Assembly: GCA_947458745.1 (NCBI GenBank)
Contig: CANGYQ010000004.1
Coordinates: 62,001 to 126,000 of the forward strand
Direction: 5' to 3'
Length of the DNA stretch: 64,000 nt
From: Bryobacteraceae bacterium
GTDB lineage: Bacteria; Acidobacteriota; Terriglobia; Bryobacterales; Bryobacteraceae
The position numbers and the translations under genes were made by a program. Positions 8,448-16,260 of the stretch are shown here, piece by piece. The notes beneath the pieces were generated by a model. That model saw only the letters and a program-made list of their open reading frames with translations, was not told the origin of the DNA and did not search any database. The first letter of the stretch is position 1, and the number at the start of each line of letters is the position of its first letter.

Positions 8448-9366
8448 CCTGCCCCGCGTTGCGGTTGGCGATCTGCGCACGGATCTCGATCTGACCCGTG
8501 ATGAGCTGTTCGCGCTGCTGGATCTGGCGGCCGCCATCAAGGCGAACCCGCGCGACTTCGGCCGTGCGCTCGATGGCAAAAGCGCGGCGATGCTGTTTGA
8601 AAAGCCCAGCCTCCGCACTCGCGTCACCTTTGAGATGGCGATGGCGCAGATGGGCGGACATTCCACCTTTGTGGCGGGGCCCATTGGGGAGCGCGAGCCA
8701 GTGAGGGACATGGCGCGCAACCTGGATCGCTGGGTGGACGTCATCGTCGCCCGCACCTACTCACAGCGCACCGTAGAGGAGTTGGCCAACTATTCGCGCG
8801 TGCCGGTGATCAACGCCCTGTCGAAGGATTATCACCCCTGCCAGGCCCTGGCCGACGTGCTGACCATCCGGCAGGAGTTCGGCAACGACCTGCGCGGCAA
8901 GAAAGTCACGTTCGTCGGTGACGGCTTCAACGTCGCCCATTCGCTGATGCTCACCGCGACGCGCCTGGGCATGGAAGTCTGCGTCGCCACCCCACCGGGC
9001 TATGAACCCAAGCGCGAAATGATCGTGCTGGCCCATACCGTGGCGCAAGAGGGCAGCGGCAGCCTGAAGATCACCAACGACCCAGTGGAGGGCGTCACCG
9101 GAGCCCACGCCGTCTACACCGACGTCTGGTTCTCGATGGGCGAGCAGACTGACGTCCCCCAACGGCTGGCCGATTTCTCGCCCTTCCAGGTGAACGAAGC
9201 GCTGATGGCCAAGGCCCGGCCCGAGGCGATCTTCCTGCACTGCCTACCGGCCAAGCGCGGTGAAGAAACCACCGACGCCGTGATGGAATCGCCGCAATCA
9301 CGTATTTTTGAAGAAGCAGAAAACCGGTTGCACGCCCAAAAGGCACTGCTACTGATGTTGCTGTAG
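8431..9366 (+). CDS. argF: Ornithine carbamoyltransferase
   Basis: This cytoplasmic enzyme makes citrulline from ornithine and carbamoyl phosphate in arginine synthesis. The 311-residue product carries the carbamoyl-phosphate loop SLRTR, the YHPCQALAD motif, the ornithine-binding DVWFSMG and the HCLP loop with catalytic Cys. The SMG motif separates it from aspartate carbamoyltransferase. The GTG start at 8431 lies inside the ArgR operator and lacks a ribosome-binding site. A later start is possible because the N-terminal 12 residues are extra relative to typical ArgF. It is the first gene of argF-argH-argR. Confidence 0.96.
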   Translation: MNKNTALPRVAVGDLRTDLDLTRDELFALLDLAAAIKANPRDFGRALDGKSAAMLFEKPSLRTRVTFEMAMAQMGGHSTFVAGPIGEREPVRDMARNLDRWVDVIVARTYSQRTVEELANYSRVPVINALSKDYHPCQALADVLTIRQEFGNDLRGKKVTFVGDGFNVAHSLMLTATRLGMEVCVATPPGYEPKREMIVLAHTVAQEGSGSLKITNDPVEGVTGAHAVYTDVWFSMGEQTDVPQRLADFSPFQVNEALMAKARPEAIFLHCLPAKRGEETTDAVMESPQSRIFEEAENRLHAQKALLLMLL

Positions 9367-9377
9367 AACAAAGTGGC

Positions 9378-9429
9378 GCAGGCGATCAGCCTGCAAGCGG
9401 GACGGCTGATTGAAAACGTCGCGTCCCGC
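9378..9429 (+). repeat. Two hairpins in the argF-argH spacer
   Basis: GCAGGC-gatca-GCCTGC (9378-9394) is a perfect 6-bp stem. GCGGGACG (9397-9404) pairs with CGTCCCGC (9422-9429) across a 17-nt loop. Neither has a T-run, so they look like processing, stability or attenuation structures rather than terminators. Confidence 0.4.
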
Positions 9430-9460
9430 CCGGAAAGACTTTCAAGAAAAGAGAATCAAG

Positions 9461-10840
9461 ATGAAGCTTTGGGGTGGACGTTTCGAAGCAGGCCCGTCAG
9501 AGGTCTTTGAGAAGTTTGGCGAATCACTGCATTTCGACAAGCGCTTGGTGGATGCCGACATCCGCGGGTCCCAGGCCTTTGCCCGAGCTTTGTCCCGCGT
9601 CGGCATCCTGAATGCTTCCGAGCTGGACACGCTGCTGAGCGTCTTCGAGACCATGCGCAAAGAAGCGGCCACCCCGGCTTTCTTTGCCGGCGCCACCGAC
9701 GAAGACGTCCACACGCTGGTGATCCGCAAGCTGAAAGAGAAGACGCCGCTCGCCGACAAGATCCACACCGGACGCAGCCGCAATGAGCAAGTCTCGCTCG
9801 ATGTGCGCCTCTGGCTGCGGGACGAAATCGATGGTGTCCGCAAGCTGCTGGTTGATCTGCTGGGCTCCGTGCTGACGATCGCGGAAAAGTACCCCGACGC
9901 CATCATCCCCGGCTACACGCACATGCGGCGCGCGCAGGCCGTGCTGTGGCCGCACTACTGCCTGGCCTACTTTGAGATGCTGGCGCGCGACCTGGAGCGC
10001 CTGGATCAGACGCGGGCGCGCGTCAATGTGATGCCCCTCGGCTCTGGCGCTCTGGCCGGCAGCGGCTTCCCGTTTGACCGCGAAGCCATCGCCAAGGATC
10101 TGGGCTTTGCGGCGATTACCAAGAACTCCATGGACGTCTCGGCGGACCGTGACTGGGCGCTCGACTTCATGCACTTCGCCAACTTGACCGTGCTGCACCT
10201 GTCACGGCTCAGCGAAGACTGGATTCTCTATTCCTGCGAAGAGTTCGGCTGGCTCGACCTGGGCGACGGCGTCACCTCCGGTAGTAGCTTGATGCCGCAA
10301 AAGAAGAACCCCGATTCTCTCGAATTGATCCGCGGCAAGAGCGGCCGCGTCATCGGCGACTACCTCGCCCTGATGACGACGATGAAGGGTCTGCCGCTCA
10401 CCTACAACCGCGACATGCAGGAAGACAAGGAGCCGCTGTTCGACGCCGTCGATCAAGTGGCCGGTTGCCTGAAGATGGCCAAGGTGGTGGTGGATACGAC
10501 GAAGCTAAACCCTGCCCTGCCACGCCAGGCAGCGGAAGTCAGCTGGGTGGTGGCCACTGATCTGGCCGAAGAGCTCGCGCGACGCGGCACGCCGTTCCAT
10601 CAGGCGCACCAGTTGGTGGGCAAGCTGGTGCTGCATTCCGTGCGCCACCAGATGAAGCCCTCGGATTGGACCGTGGCGGAGCTCGAAAAGTTCGCCCCGC
10701 AGTTCACCGCCGAGTTTGCCCGGCTGCTGAACCCCGCTGAAGGCATGAAGAGCCGCGAACTCCCCGGCGGCACCGGTCCCAAGGCTGTGGCGCAAGCGCT
10801 CGGGCAGGCCAAGGAGCGTTTGACCGGCTGGAAGGGATAA
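9461..10840 (+). CDS. argH: Argininosuccinate lyase
   Basis: This is the last enzyme of arginine synthesis, cleaving argininosuccinate to arginine and fumarate. The fumarase/aspartase superfamily signature GSSLMPQKKNPD is present, along with HTGRSRNEQ and the typical N terminus KLWGGRFE. I placed the start at ATG 9461, preceded by a purine-rich AAGAAAAGAGAA; the frame is open further upstream but those codons do not resemble the family. The 459-residue length is normal. It lies 94 nt downstream of argF and 7 nt upstream of argR. argG is not in this window. Confidence 0.97.
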   Translation: MKLWGGRFEAGPSEVFEKFGESLHFDKRLVDADIRGSQAFARALSRVGILNASELDTLLSVFETMRKEAATPAFFAGATDEDVHTLVIRKLKEKTPLADKIHTGRSRNEQVSLDVRLWLRDEIDGVRKLLVDLLGSVLTIAEKYPDAIIPGYTHMRRAQAVLWPHYCLAYFEMLARDLERLDQTRARVNVMPLGSGALAGSGFPFDREAIAKDLGFAAITKNSMDVSADRDWALDFMHFANLTVLHLSRLSEDWILYSCEEFGWLDLGDGVTSGSSLMPQKKNPDSLELIRGKSGRVIGDYLALMTTMKGLPLTYNRDMQEDKEPLFDAVDQVAGCLKMAKVVVDTTKLNPALPRQAAEVSWVVATDLAEELARRGTPFHQAHQLVGKLVLHSVRHQMKPSDWTVAELEKFAPQFTAEFARLLNPAEGMKSRELPGGTGPKAVAQALGQAKERLTGWKG

Positions 10841-10847
10841 CGCACCC

Positions 10848-11285
10848 ATGGAAGGGGTCAGCAAAGCGCAGCGACATGGGCGCATCCTGGCGCTGATTGC
10901 CCGGCATGAAGTGCACACCCAGCAGCAGCTGGCGGAACTGCTCAAGCAGGAGGGCGTCGACGTCACCCAGGTGACCCTCTCGCGTGACATCCATGACCTC
11001 GGCCTGATCAAGACTGGCCGGGGTTATGCCACCGGCAAAGGGGAAACCAAAGGGCCTACGTTCTGGACCCTGGCCCCCGACCTGCTGCTGGATGCCCGCG
11101 CCGCGCAGAACATCGTCGTCGTCAAAACCCATGCCGGCCACGCCATGAGCCTCTGCCGCGCGCTGGACCAAGCCGGCTTTCCGGAAGTGGTCGGCACCGT
11201 GGCCGGCGACGATACGATTCTGGTGGTCACCGAAAGTGCCAAGGAAGCCCGGGAGCTGGCACCGCGCCTCCGGGGCCTCGAATAA
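10848..11285 (+). CDS. argR: Arginine repressor
   Basis: This is the arginine-responsive transcription regulator, 145 residues, the normal size. The N-terminal winged helix-turn-helix (QQLAELLKQEGVDVTQVTLSRDI) binds DNA. The C-terminal oligomerisation and arginine-binding domain has the characteristic GTVAGDDTILVV. Its start lies 7 nt after argH, so it is co-transcribed with the genes it should control. The paired ARG boxes at argF are its likely target, giving autogenous control through the operon. Confidence 0.95.
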   Translation: MEGVSKAQRHGRILALIARHEVHTQQQLAELLKQEGVDVTQVTLSRDIHDLGLIKTGRGYATGKGETKGPTFWTLAPDLLLDARAAQNIVVVKTHAGHAMSLCRALDQAGFPEVVGTVAGDDTILVVTESAKEARELAPRLRGLE

Positions 11286-11313
11286 CCCGCGTCAACCCTT
11301 GCACCCACGCGGG
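11286..11313 (+). terminator. Hairpin directly after argR (weak terminator candidate)
   Basis: CCCGCGT (11286-11292) pairs with ACGCGGG (11307-11313) around a 14-nt loop, immediately after the argR stop. There is no T-run, so termination is uncertain. Confidence 0.3.
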
Positions 11314-11334
11314 CGGCCAGAGCATCATTGACAT

Positions 11335-11784
11335 ATGAATCTTGGCTGGCTTTGGTCCGATCCCCTGCCCGTCGGCACAGAGGCCCCCGGGTTTTCCTTG
11401 CGCGATGAACAAGGGCAAGTGGTGAATCTGCTCACCCATCGCGGCAAGCAGAACGTGGTCCTGGTGTTCTACCCCGCCGACGACACCCCTGGTTGAACGA
11501 AGCAAGCTTGCGACATCCGCGACAACTGGTCGGCGATGTCCAAGCACAACACCGTCGTGTACGGTGTCAACCCCGGCTCCGCCCAAAGCCACCGCGCCTT
11601 CCGCGACAAACACCACCTCCCCTACGCGCTGCTAGTGGACGAAGATAAGCGCGTGGCCAAGCTTTACCAGGCCGATGGACTGATCGTGAAGCGCACCGTC
11701 TATCTGATCGGCAAAGACGGCAAAATCCGCTTCGGCCAACGCGGCATGCCCCGCCCCGGCGAAGTGCTGAAGTTCGCAGAGTAG
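11335..11784 (+). CDS. bcp: PrxQ/Bcp-type peroxiredoxin, probable selenoprotein (in-frame UGA at the peroxidatic position)
   Basis: This thiol peroxidase reduces peroxides. Read through the TGA at 11494-11496, the frame is continuous for 149 residues. It runs from an N-terminal Prx fold (LPVGTEAPGFSLRDEQG) through VLVFYPADDTPG, UGA, TKQACDIRDN, to the C-terminal KRTVYLIGKDGKIRFGQRG. The UGA (residue 54) sits exactly where PrxQ/Bcp proteins have the peroxidatic Cys of PGCT. The resolving Cys follows five residues later (C59), as in E. coli Bcp. Both halves are in the same frame with normal codon use and no other lesion. Sec-containing peroxiredoxins are known in other bacteria. The alternative is a nonsense mutation precisely at the catalytic codon. 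Automatic annotation would report only 11536-11784 or a pseudogene. Confidence 0.82.
11512..11540 (+). promoter_or_regulatory. Candidate bacterial SECIS hairpin downstream of the UGA
   Basis: GACATC (11512-11517) pairs with GATGTC (11535-11540). After a 2x2 mismatch, CGAC (11520-11523) pairs with GTCG (11529-11532) around loop AACTG. The loop begins 27 nt after the UGA, within the range reported for bacterial SECIS elements. The loop lacks the G expected at its first two positions, so this is tentative. Confidence 0.4.
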
Positions 11785-11799
11785 CTGAAGGTCGCGACT

Positions 11800-11828
11800 A
11801 GCCCCATGCGTCAGCTTGGGGCTTCTTT
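11800..11828 (+). terminator. Intrinsic terminator after the peroxiredoxin
   Basis: AGCCCCA (11800-11806) pairs with TGGGGCT (11817-11823) around a 10-nt loop, followed by a T-rich TCTTT. Confidence 0.65.
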
Positions 11829-11910
11829 CGGCCTAACCAAGGCCCCAACCTGCTGCCCCGTGCAGGCTCACTCACTAAGTGCGAACAGCACCCTTCAACT
11901 GTGCCGCGCT

Positions 11911-12336
11911 CTATTTCCCCTGCATCCCGCGCAGGTACTCCACCAGGTTCGAGATGCGCTTAGCGGTGGTCGCCGGATCTGAATCAAAGGTGCCGAAGAT
12001 CGGCCCCCAGACGGGCATGTCACTGCGGCCGTGGGCCGAGATCGTGTCCAACCCGTTCAGGATCGCGGTCACCCGCTCCGCTGGAAACTGGCCGGAGTTG
12101 CCCTTGTTCAACTGGGTCAAGTCCGCCGGTGCTGATTTCAGCGCCTTAGCGGTGGGGCCATTCCCCTTCCCCTTGGCACCATGGCAGGTCGCACAGTAGT
12201 GACGGTAGCTGTCAGCGCCCGTCACCGGAGCACTGCCCGCTTTCTGGGCGGCCGCCCAAGGCGCTCCGGCCACCAGAGCCAGGCTGATGATGAGGCCACG
12301 CCCACCAGCGGCGGTAGCCCATTGCATTACTTTCAC
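11911..12336 (-). CDS. Secreted class I c-type cytochrome
   Basis: This is a small periplasmic monohaem electron carrier of about 141 residues. It has an N-terminal signal peptide (IISLALVAGAPWAAAQ), one haem-binding CATCH motif in YCATCHGAKGKGNGP, and a likely axial Met in SDMPVWGP. I chose GTG 12336 because GGAGG lies 5 nt upstream. An upstream GTG (12342) touches the GGAGG and ATG 12327 is 14 nt away. No oxidase or dehydrogenase partner is adjacent, so the electron partner is unknown. Confidence 0.88.
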   Translation of the reverse strand: MKVMQWATAAGGRGLIISLALVAGAPWAAAQKAGSAPVTGADSYRHYCATCHGAKGKGNGPTAKALKSAPADLTQLNKGNSGQFPAERVTAILNGLDTISAHGRSDMPVWGPIFGTFDSDPATTAKRISNLVEYLRGMQGK

Positions 12337-12491
12337 AAACACCTCCCGGGGGACCCCAGCCAGGTGGAGTGCACCTGAACTTCTGGTCTCTCCGGCTGAA
12401 CCATATCACCAATCGCGCTCCAATGCACGCAGGAGGTTGGGCCCGGGCCGGGCCGCGCAAAGCATCGGGAAATTCGGTAAACTGACGACCT

Positions 12492-12848
12492 ATGAGAGCA
12501 CTTGCCAAACTCCTCCTCTTGACGGCCGCCCTGATGCTGCCGGTGGCCTTTGGTCAGGCCAAAAAGGACGCCCCCAAGGCGGCTGAAAAGAAGATCGCTG
12601 AGAAGAAAGCCGCTCCCGAAGCCAAGGCGGCAGAGAAGAAGGCCACCGAGAAGAAAGCCGAGCTGATTGACATCAACTCCGCGCCGGTCGACGTACTGAA
12701 GACCATCCCCGGTGTTGGCGACGCCTATTCCGCCGCTATCGTCAAGGGCCGCCCCTACAAGCGCAAGGACGAACTGCCGCAAAAGAAGATCATCCCGCAA
12801 GCCACCTACGACAAGATCAAGGATCTGATCATCGCTAAACAGAAGTAG
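12492..12848 (+). CDS. Secreted helix-hairpin-helix (ComEA-like) protein
   Basis: The product has 118 residues: a signal peptide (residues 1-20), a Lys/Ala/Glu-rich low-complexity linker with repeated AEKKA units (about 22-58), and a helix-hairpin-helix domain (IDINSAPVDVLKTIPGVGD). The GVG hairpin is typical of the ComEA/HhH_3 DNA-binding fold used in DNA uptake. No other competence gene is nearby, so a competence role is inferred from the fold alone. The lysine-rich linker could itself contact DNA or cell wall. Confidence 0.8.
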   Translation: MRALAKLLLLTAALMLPVAFGQAKKDAPKAAEKKIAEKKAAPEAKAAEKKATEKKAELIDINSAPVDVLKTIPGVGDAYSAAIVKGRPYKRKDELPQKKIIPQATYDKIKDLIIAKQK

Positions 12849-12860
12849 GGCGCAACCTCC

Positions 12861-13463
12861 TTGCTGCCCCGCTTCTACCCCATTCTCGATCCCACCCGCG
12901 CTCTCCCCGTCGTCGAGCAGGCCCAAGCTGTGCTGGACGGCGGGGCGTCGTTTTTTCAGGTGCGCCACAAAGGCACATGGACTCCCGCGCGTCTGGCTGA
13001 ACTGGAGGCGATGGTAAAGCTCTGCCCCGGGCTGATCGTCAATGATCGCGCCGACATCGCCACGCTGGCGGGCGTCGGCTTGCACGTCGGCCAGACTGAC
13101 CTGCCGCCCGCTGCCGCCCGGCAACAGATCGGCCCACGGATGCTGGGTTTTTCCACGCACAGCGCCGCACAACTGGAAGCAAGCGCCGTTGAACCGGTGG
13201 ACTACGTCGCACTGGGGCCCATTTTCCAGACGGCCTCCAAGCAGAATCCCGACCCCCAGGTGGGACTGGATAATCTGCGCCAATGGCGGCCGTTGACCCT
13301 TCGGCCGCTGGTGGCCATTGGCGGCATTACGCGCGACAATGCAGTTTCTGTCCTCCAGGCGGGTGCCGATTCGGTGGCCGTCATCGGGGATCTCTATCCG
13401 GAAGAACTGACCGCGCACAGCCTGCGCGCACGGGTGATGGATTGGATCAAGCGACTCAGTTAA
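12861..13463 (+). CDS. thiE: Thiamine phosphate synthase
   Basis: This enzyme joins HMP pyrophosphate and the thiazole phosphate to make thiamine phosphate. The 200-residue TIM barrel shows the family signatures QVRHKG, IVNDRADIA, GLHVGQTDLP, STHS, ALGPIFQT and AIGGIT. The start is TTG 12861, with only a distant AGGG upstream, so a slightly different start is possible. No TPP riboswitch is evident in front of it. Its end overlaps the start region of the downstream permease. Confidence 0.9.
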   Translation: MLPRFYPILDPTRALPVVEQAQAVLDGGASFFQVRHKGTWTPARLAELEAMVKLCPGLIVNDRADIATLAGVGLHVGQTDLPPAAARQQIGPRMLGFSTHSAAQLEASAVEPVDYVALGPIFQTASKQNPDPQVGLDNLRQWRPLTLRPLVAIGGITRDNAVSVLQAGADSVAVIGDLYPEELTAHSLRARVMDWIKRLS

Positions 13464-14806
13464 GCAAACCGCCGGCTTTGAATGCCCGGCTGGGGCTGAC
13501 CGATGCCACGACGCTCGTGGTCGGCTCCATGATCGGCTCCGGCGTCTTCGTCGTCGCGGCCGACATCGCGCGCCAGGTGCAGTCCCCCGGCCTGCTGTTG
13601 ATCGTCTGGATCGCCACGGCGGTTATGACAATGGTGGCCGCACTCAGTTATGGCGAACTGGCCGCGATGATGCCGCAAGCGGGTGGCCAGTATGTCTACC
13701 TGCGTGAGGCGTTCGGACCGCTGCCCGCGTTCCTCTACGGATGGACACTGTTTCTAGTCATCCAGACCGGCACCATGGCCGCCGTGGCCGTGGCGTTCGC
13801 CAAGTTCCTGGGCGTCTTCATTCCGCTGGGGCCGCGCGAACAGCAACTGGTGGCCATCGCCGTGCTGGTGACCCTGGCCTACATCAACACGCGCGGCATC
13901 CGCGAAGGCGTACTGGTGCAGAACGTCTTCACCGTCGCCAAGGCGGGCGCGCTGCTGGGCTTGATCGGGCTGGGCTTGTGGCACGGCCGGACCGCCGAAG
14001 CACTCCCCAACTTCGACAACTTCTGGCAAGGCGCGGACTGGAGCTGGACCTGCATCCGTCTGGTGGGCGTGGCCATGGTGGGCTCACTGTTTTCCTCTGA
14101 TGCCTGGAACAACGTCACCTTCACCGCGGGCGAAACCAAGAACCCGCAGCGCAACGTGCCGCTGTCACTCGCTTTGGGCGTCGCCATCGTCTCGCTGCTC
14201 TACTTGGGCGCCAACTACGTTTACGTCAGCGTGCTGCCGCTATCAGGCATCGCCAACGCCGCCCAGGATCGCGTGGGCACCGCCGCCGCCCAGGCGCTGT
14301 TGGGCGATAGCGCGCAAGCCATCATGGCCATTGCCATCATGATCTCGACGTTTGGCTGCGTCAACGGCCTGACCATGGCCGGGGCGCGGGTCTACTATGC
14401 CATGGCGCTGGACGGACTGTTCTTCAAGAAAGTGGCCCAGGTGGACCCCAAGACGCAGACCCCCAGCGTGTCGCTGTGGGCGCAATGCCTGTGGGCTTGC
14501 GTGCTGACCTTAAGCGGGCGCTATGGAGATCTGCTCGACTATGTTATCTTTGCCGTTTTGCTGTTCTACGCGCTGACCATTTGTGGCGTGTTTGTTTTAC
14601 GGGTCCGGCGCCCCGACGCGCCGCGGCCATACCGGGCCATCGGCTACCCGGTGGTGCCCGCGCTTTATATAGTCGCGGCACTCACCATCGAATGGCTCCT
14701 GCTGCTTTATAAGCCCAGCTATACTTGGCCGGGCCTGATCATAGTTCTTTTGGGAGTGCCGGTCTTTTACGTTTGGAGAGGCCGCGGGAAAGAGGTTAAG
14801 GGATGA
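13442..14806 (+). CDS. APC-family amino acid permease
   Basis: This is an inner-membrane transporter with about 12 hydrophobic helices. The first helix carries the APC substrate-binding signature VVGSMIGSGVFVV, followed by SYGELAAMMPQAGGQYVYLREAFG. I start at TTG 13442 (GGTGAT just upstream), overlapping thiE by 22 nt and giving 454 residues. TTG 13478 is the main alternative. The open frame extends further back inside thiE, but those codons are not permease-like. It ends in ATGA, overlapping the start of a second permease. The substrate cannot be told from sequence. Confidence 0.88.
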   Translation: MDQATQLSKPPALNARLGLTDATTLVVGSMIGSGVFVVAADIARQVQSPGLLLIVWIATAVMTMVAALSYGELAAMMPQAGGQYVYLREAFGPLPAFLYGWTLFLVIQTGTMAAVAVAFAKFLGVFIPLGPREQQLVAIAVLVTLAYINTRGIREGVLVQNVFTVAKAGALLGLIGLGLWHGRTAEALPNFDNFWQGADWSWTCIRLVGVAMVGSLFSSDAWNNVTFTAGETKNPQRNVPLSLALGVAIVSLLYLGANYVYVSVLPLSGIANAAQDRVGTAAAQALLGDSAQAIMAIAIMISTFGCVNGLTMAGARVYYAMALDGLFFKKVAQVDPKTQTPSVSLWAQCLWACVLTLSGRYGDLLDYVIFAVLLFYALTICGVFVLRVRRPDAPRPYRAIGYPVVPALYIVAALTIEWLLLLYKPSYTWPGLIIVLLGVPVFYVWRGRGKEVKG

Positions 14807-16260
14807 ATCTGTTTGCGACAAAGTCGGTAGACCAGTTGATGGCCGAAGGCGGCGATGGTTCCCACGGCAGCGGCAATAGTGATCTGAAGCGCACCCTGGG
14901 TGCGATGCAATTGGTGGCGCTGGGTATCGGTGCCGTCGTCGGCGCCGGTATCTTCGTGCTGGCCGGAACCGCGGCCGCCAACCACGCCGGACCCGCTGTC
15001 GTGTACTCGTTCATTCTGGCGGCCATTGGCTGCGCGCTGGCCGGGCTTTGCTACAGCGAATTCTCGACCATGATTCCAATTGCCGGCTCCGCCTACGCCT
15101 ACTCGTACGCGACCCTCGGCGAACTGGTGGCCTGGATCATCGGCTGGGCGTTGGTGCTGGAATACGCGGTCGGAGCGGCCACAGTCTCGGTCGGTTGGTC
15201 CGGCACCATGGTGTCGATCTTGAAGTCCTTGGGCATCACTCTCCCGCAACAGTTTCTCGCTTCACCCTGGGATGCGGACCCCGGCCTGGTCAACCTGCCG
15301 GCGGTCTTCATCATCGTGGTGATCACGGCGATCCTGATCCGCGGTGTCCAGGAATCAGCCCGCTTCAACTCGATTGTGGTGGCCGTCAAGTTGACCGTCG
15401 TCATCGCCTTCATCGTGCTGGGCTATAGCTACATCAACACCGGCAACTACACCCCCTTCCTGCCCGAGAACACCACTGGTGAGTTCGGCAAGTTTGGCTG
15501 GACCGGCGTGATGAGCGCCGCCGGCACCATCTTCTTCGCCTACATCGGCTTCGACGCCGTGTCCACCGCCGCGCAGGAAGCCAAGAACCCCAAGCGCGAC
15601 ATGCCCATTGGCATCATCGGATCGCTGGCGGTTTGCACGATGCTCTACATCATGTACGCCCTGGTGCTGACCGGTATCGTCAACTACAAGGAACTGAACG
15701 TCGCCGCGCCCTACGCCCTCGCCGTGGACCGCATGACCGGCCTGCCGTGGCTGGGTTTCTGGATGAAGCTCGGATCATTGCTGGGCTTGACCACCGTTAT
15801 GCTGGCCATGCTGTTCGGCCAGTCCCGCGTGTTCTACTCGATGTCGAAGGACGGCCTGCTGCCCAAGACGTTTTCCGAGATTCACCCCACGCTGCGCACG
15901 CCCTACAAGTCCAACCTGATCCTGCTGGTGTTTGTGGGCCTGCTGGCGGGCTTTACGCCCATCAGCCTGCTGGGGAACCTCACCAGCATCGGCACGCTCT
16001 GCGCCTTCATCGTGGTCTGCATCGGCATCATCGTACTGCGGCGTACGCGGCCTGAACTGCCCCGGCCGTTCCGCACGCCGATGGTGCCGCTGATCCCCGG
16101 GCTGGGTGTGCTGGCCAACTTCGCGCTGATGTACTCGCTGGACTCGCTCACCTGGACCGCCTTCCTGGCCTGGATGGCGTTTGGCCTGGTGATCTATTTC
16201 AGCTACAGCGCCAGCCGCAGCCACTTGCAGAATTCCGTCGCCCGCTCCTCAGGCCGTTAA
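14803..16260 (+). CDS. APC-family cationic amino acid transporter-like permease
   Basis: The 485-residue inner-membrane transporter has about 12-14 helices. The N-terminal segment LKRTLGAMQLVALGIGAVVGAGIFVLAG and the GTIFFAYIGFDAVSTAAQEAKNP motif are typical of the CAT (cationic amino acid) branch of APC carriers. It is coupled to the preceding permease by an ATGA overlap. Import of arginine, lysine or ornithine would fit the branch, but the substrate is inferred. The 3' end overlaps the convergent phosphatase gene by 12 nt. Confidence 0.92.
   Translation: MNLFATKSVDQLMAEGGDGSHGSGNSDLKRTLGAMQLVALGIGAVVGAGIFVLAGTAAANHAGPAVVYSFILAAIGCALAGLCYSEFSTMIPIAGSAYAYSYATLGELVAWIIGWALVLEYAVGAATVSVGWSGTMVSILKSLGITLPQQFLASPWDADPGLVNLPAVFIIVVITAILIRGVQESARFNSIVVAVKLTVVIAFIVLGYSYINTGNYTPFLPENTTGEFGKFGWTGVMSAAGTIFFAYIGFDAVSTAAQEAKNPKRDMPIGIIGSLAVCTMLYIMYALVLTGIVNYKELNVAAPYALAVDRMTGLPWLGFWMKLGSLLGLTTVMLAMLFGQSRVFYSMSKDGLLPKTFSEIHPTLRTPYKSNLILLVFVGLLAGFTPISLLGNLTSIGTLCAFIVVCIGIIVLRRTRPELPRPFRTPMVPLIPGLGVLANFALMYSLDSLTWTAFLAWMAFGLVIYFSYSASRSHLQNSVARSSGR

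Noticed and set aside
11502..11511. GCAAGCTTGC palindrome as the SECIS stem
   Set aside because: It is self-complementary with at most three pairs around a four-base loop, and lies too close to the UGA.
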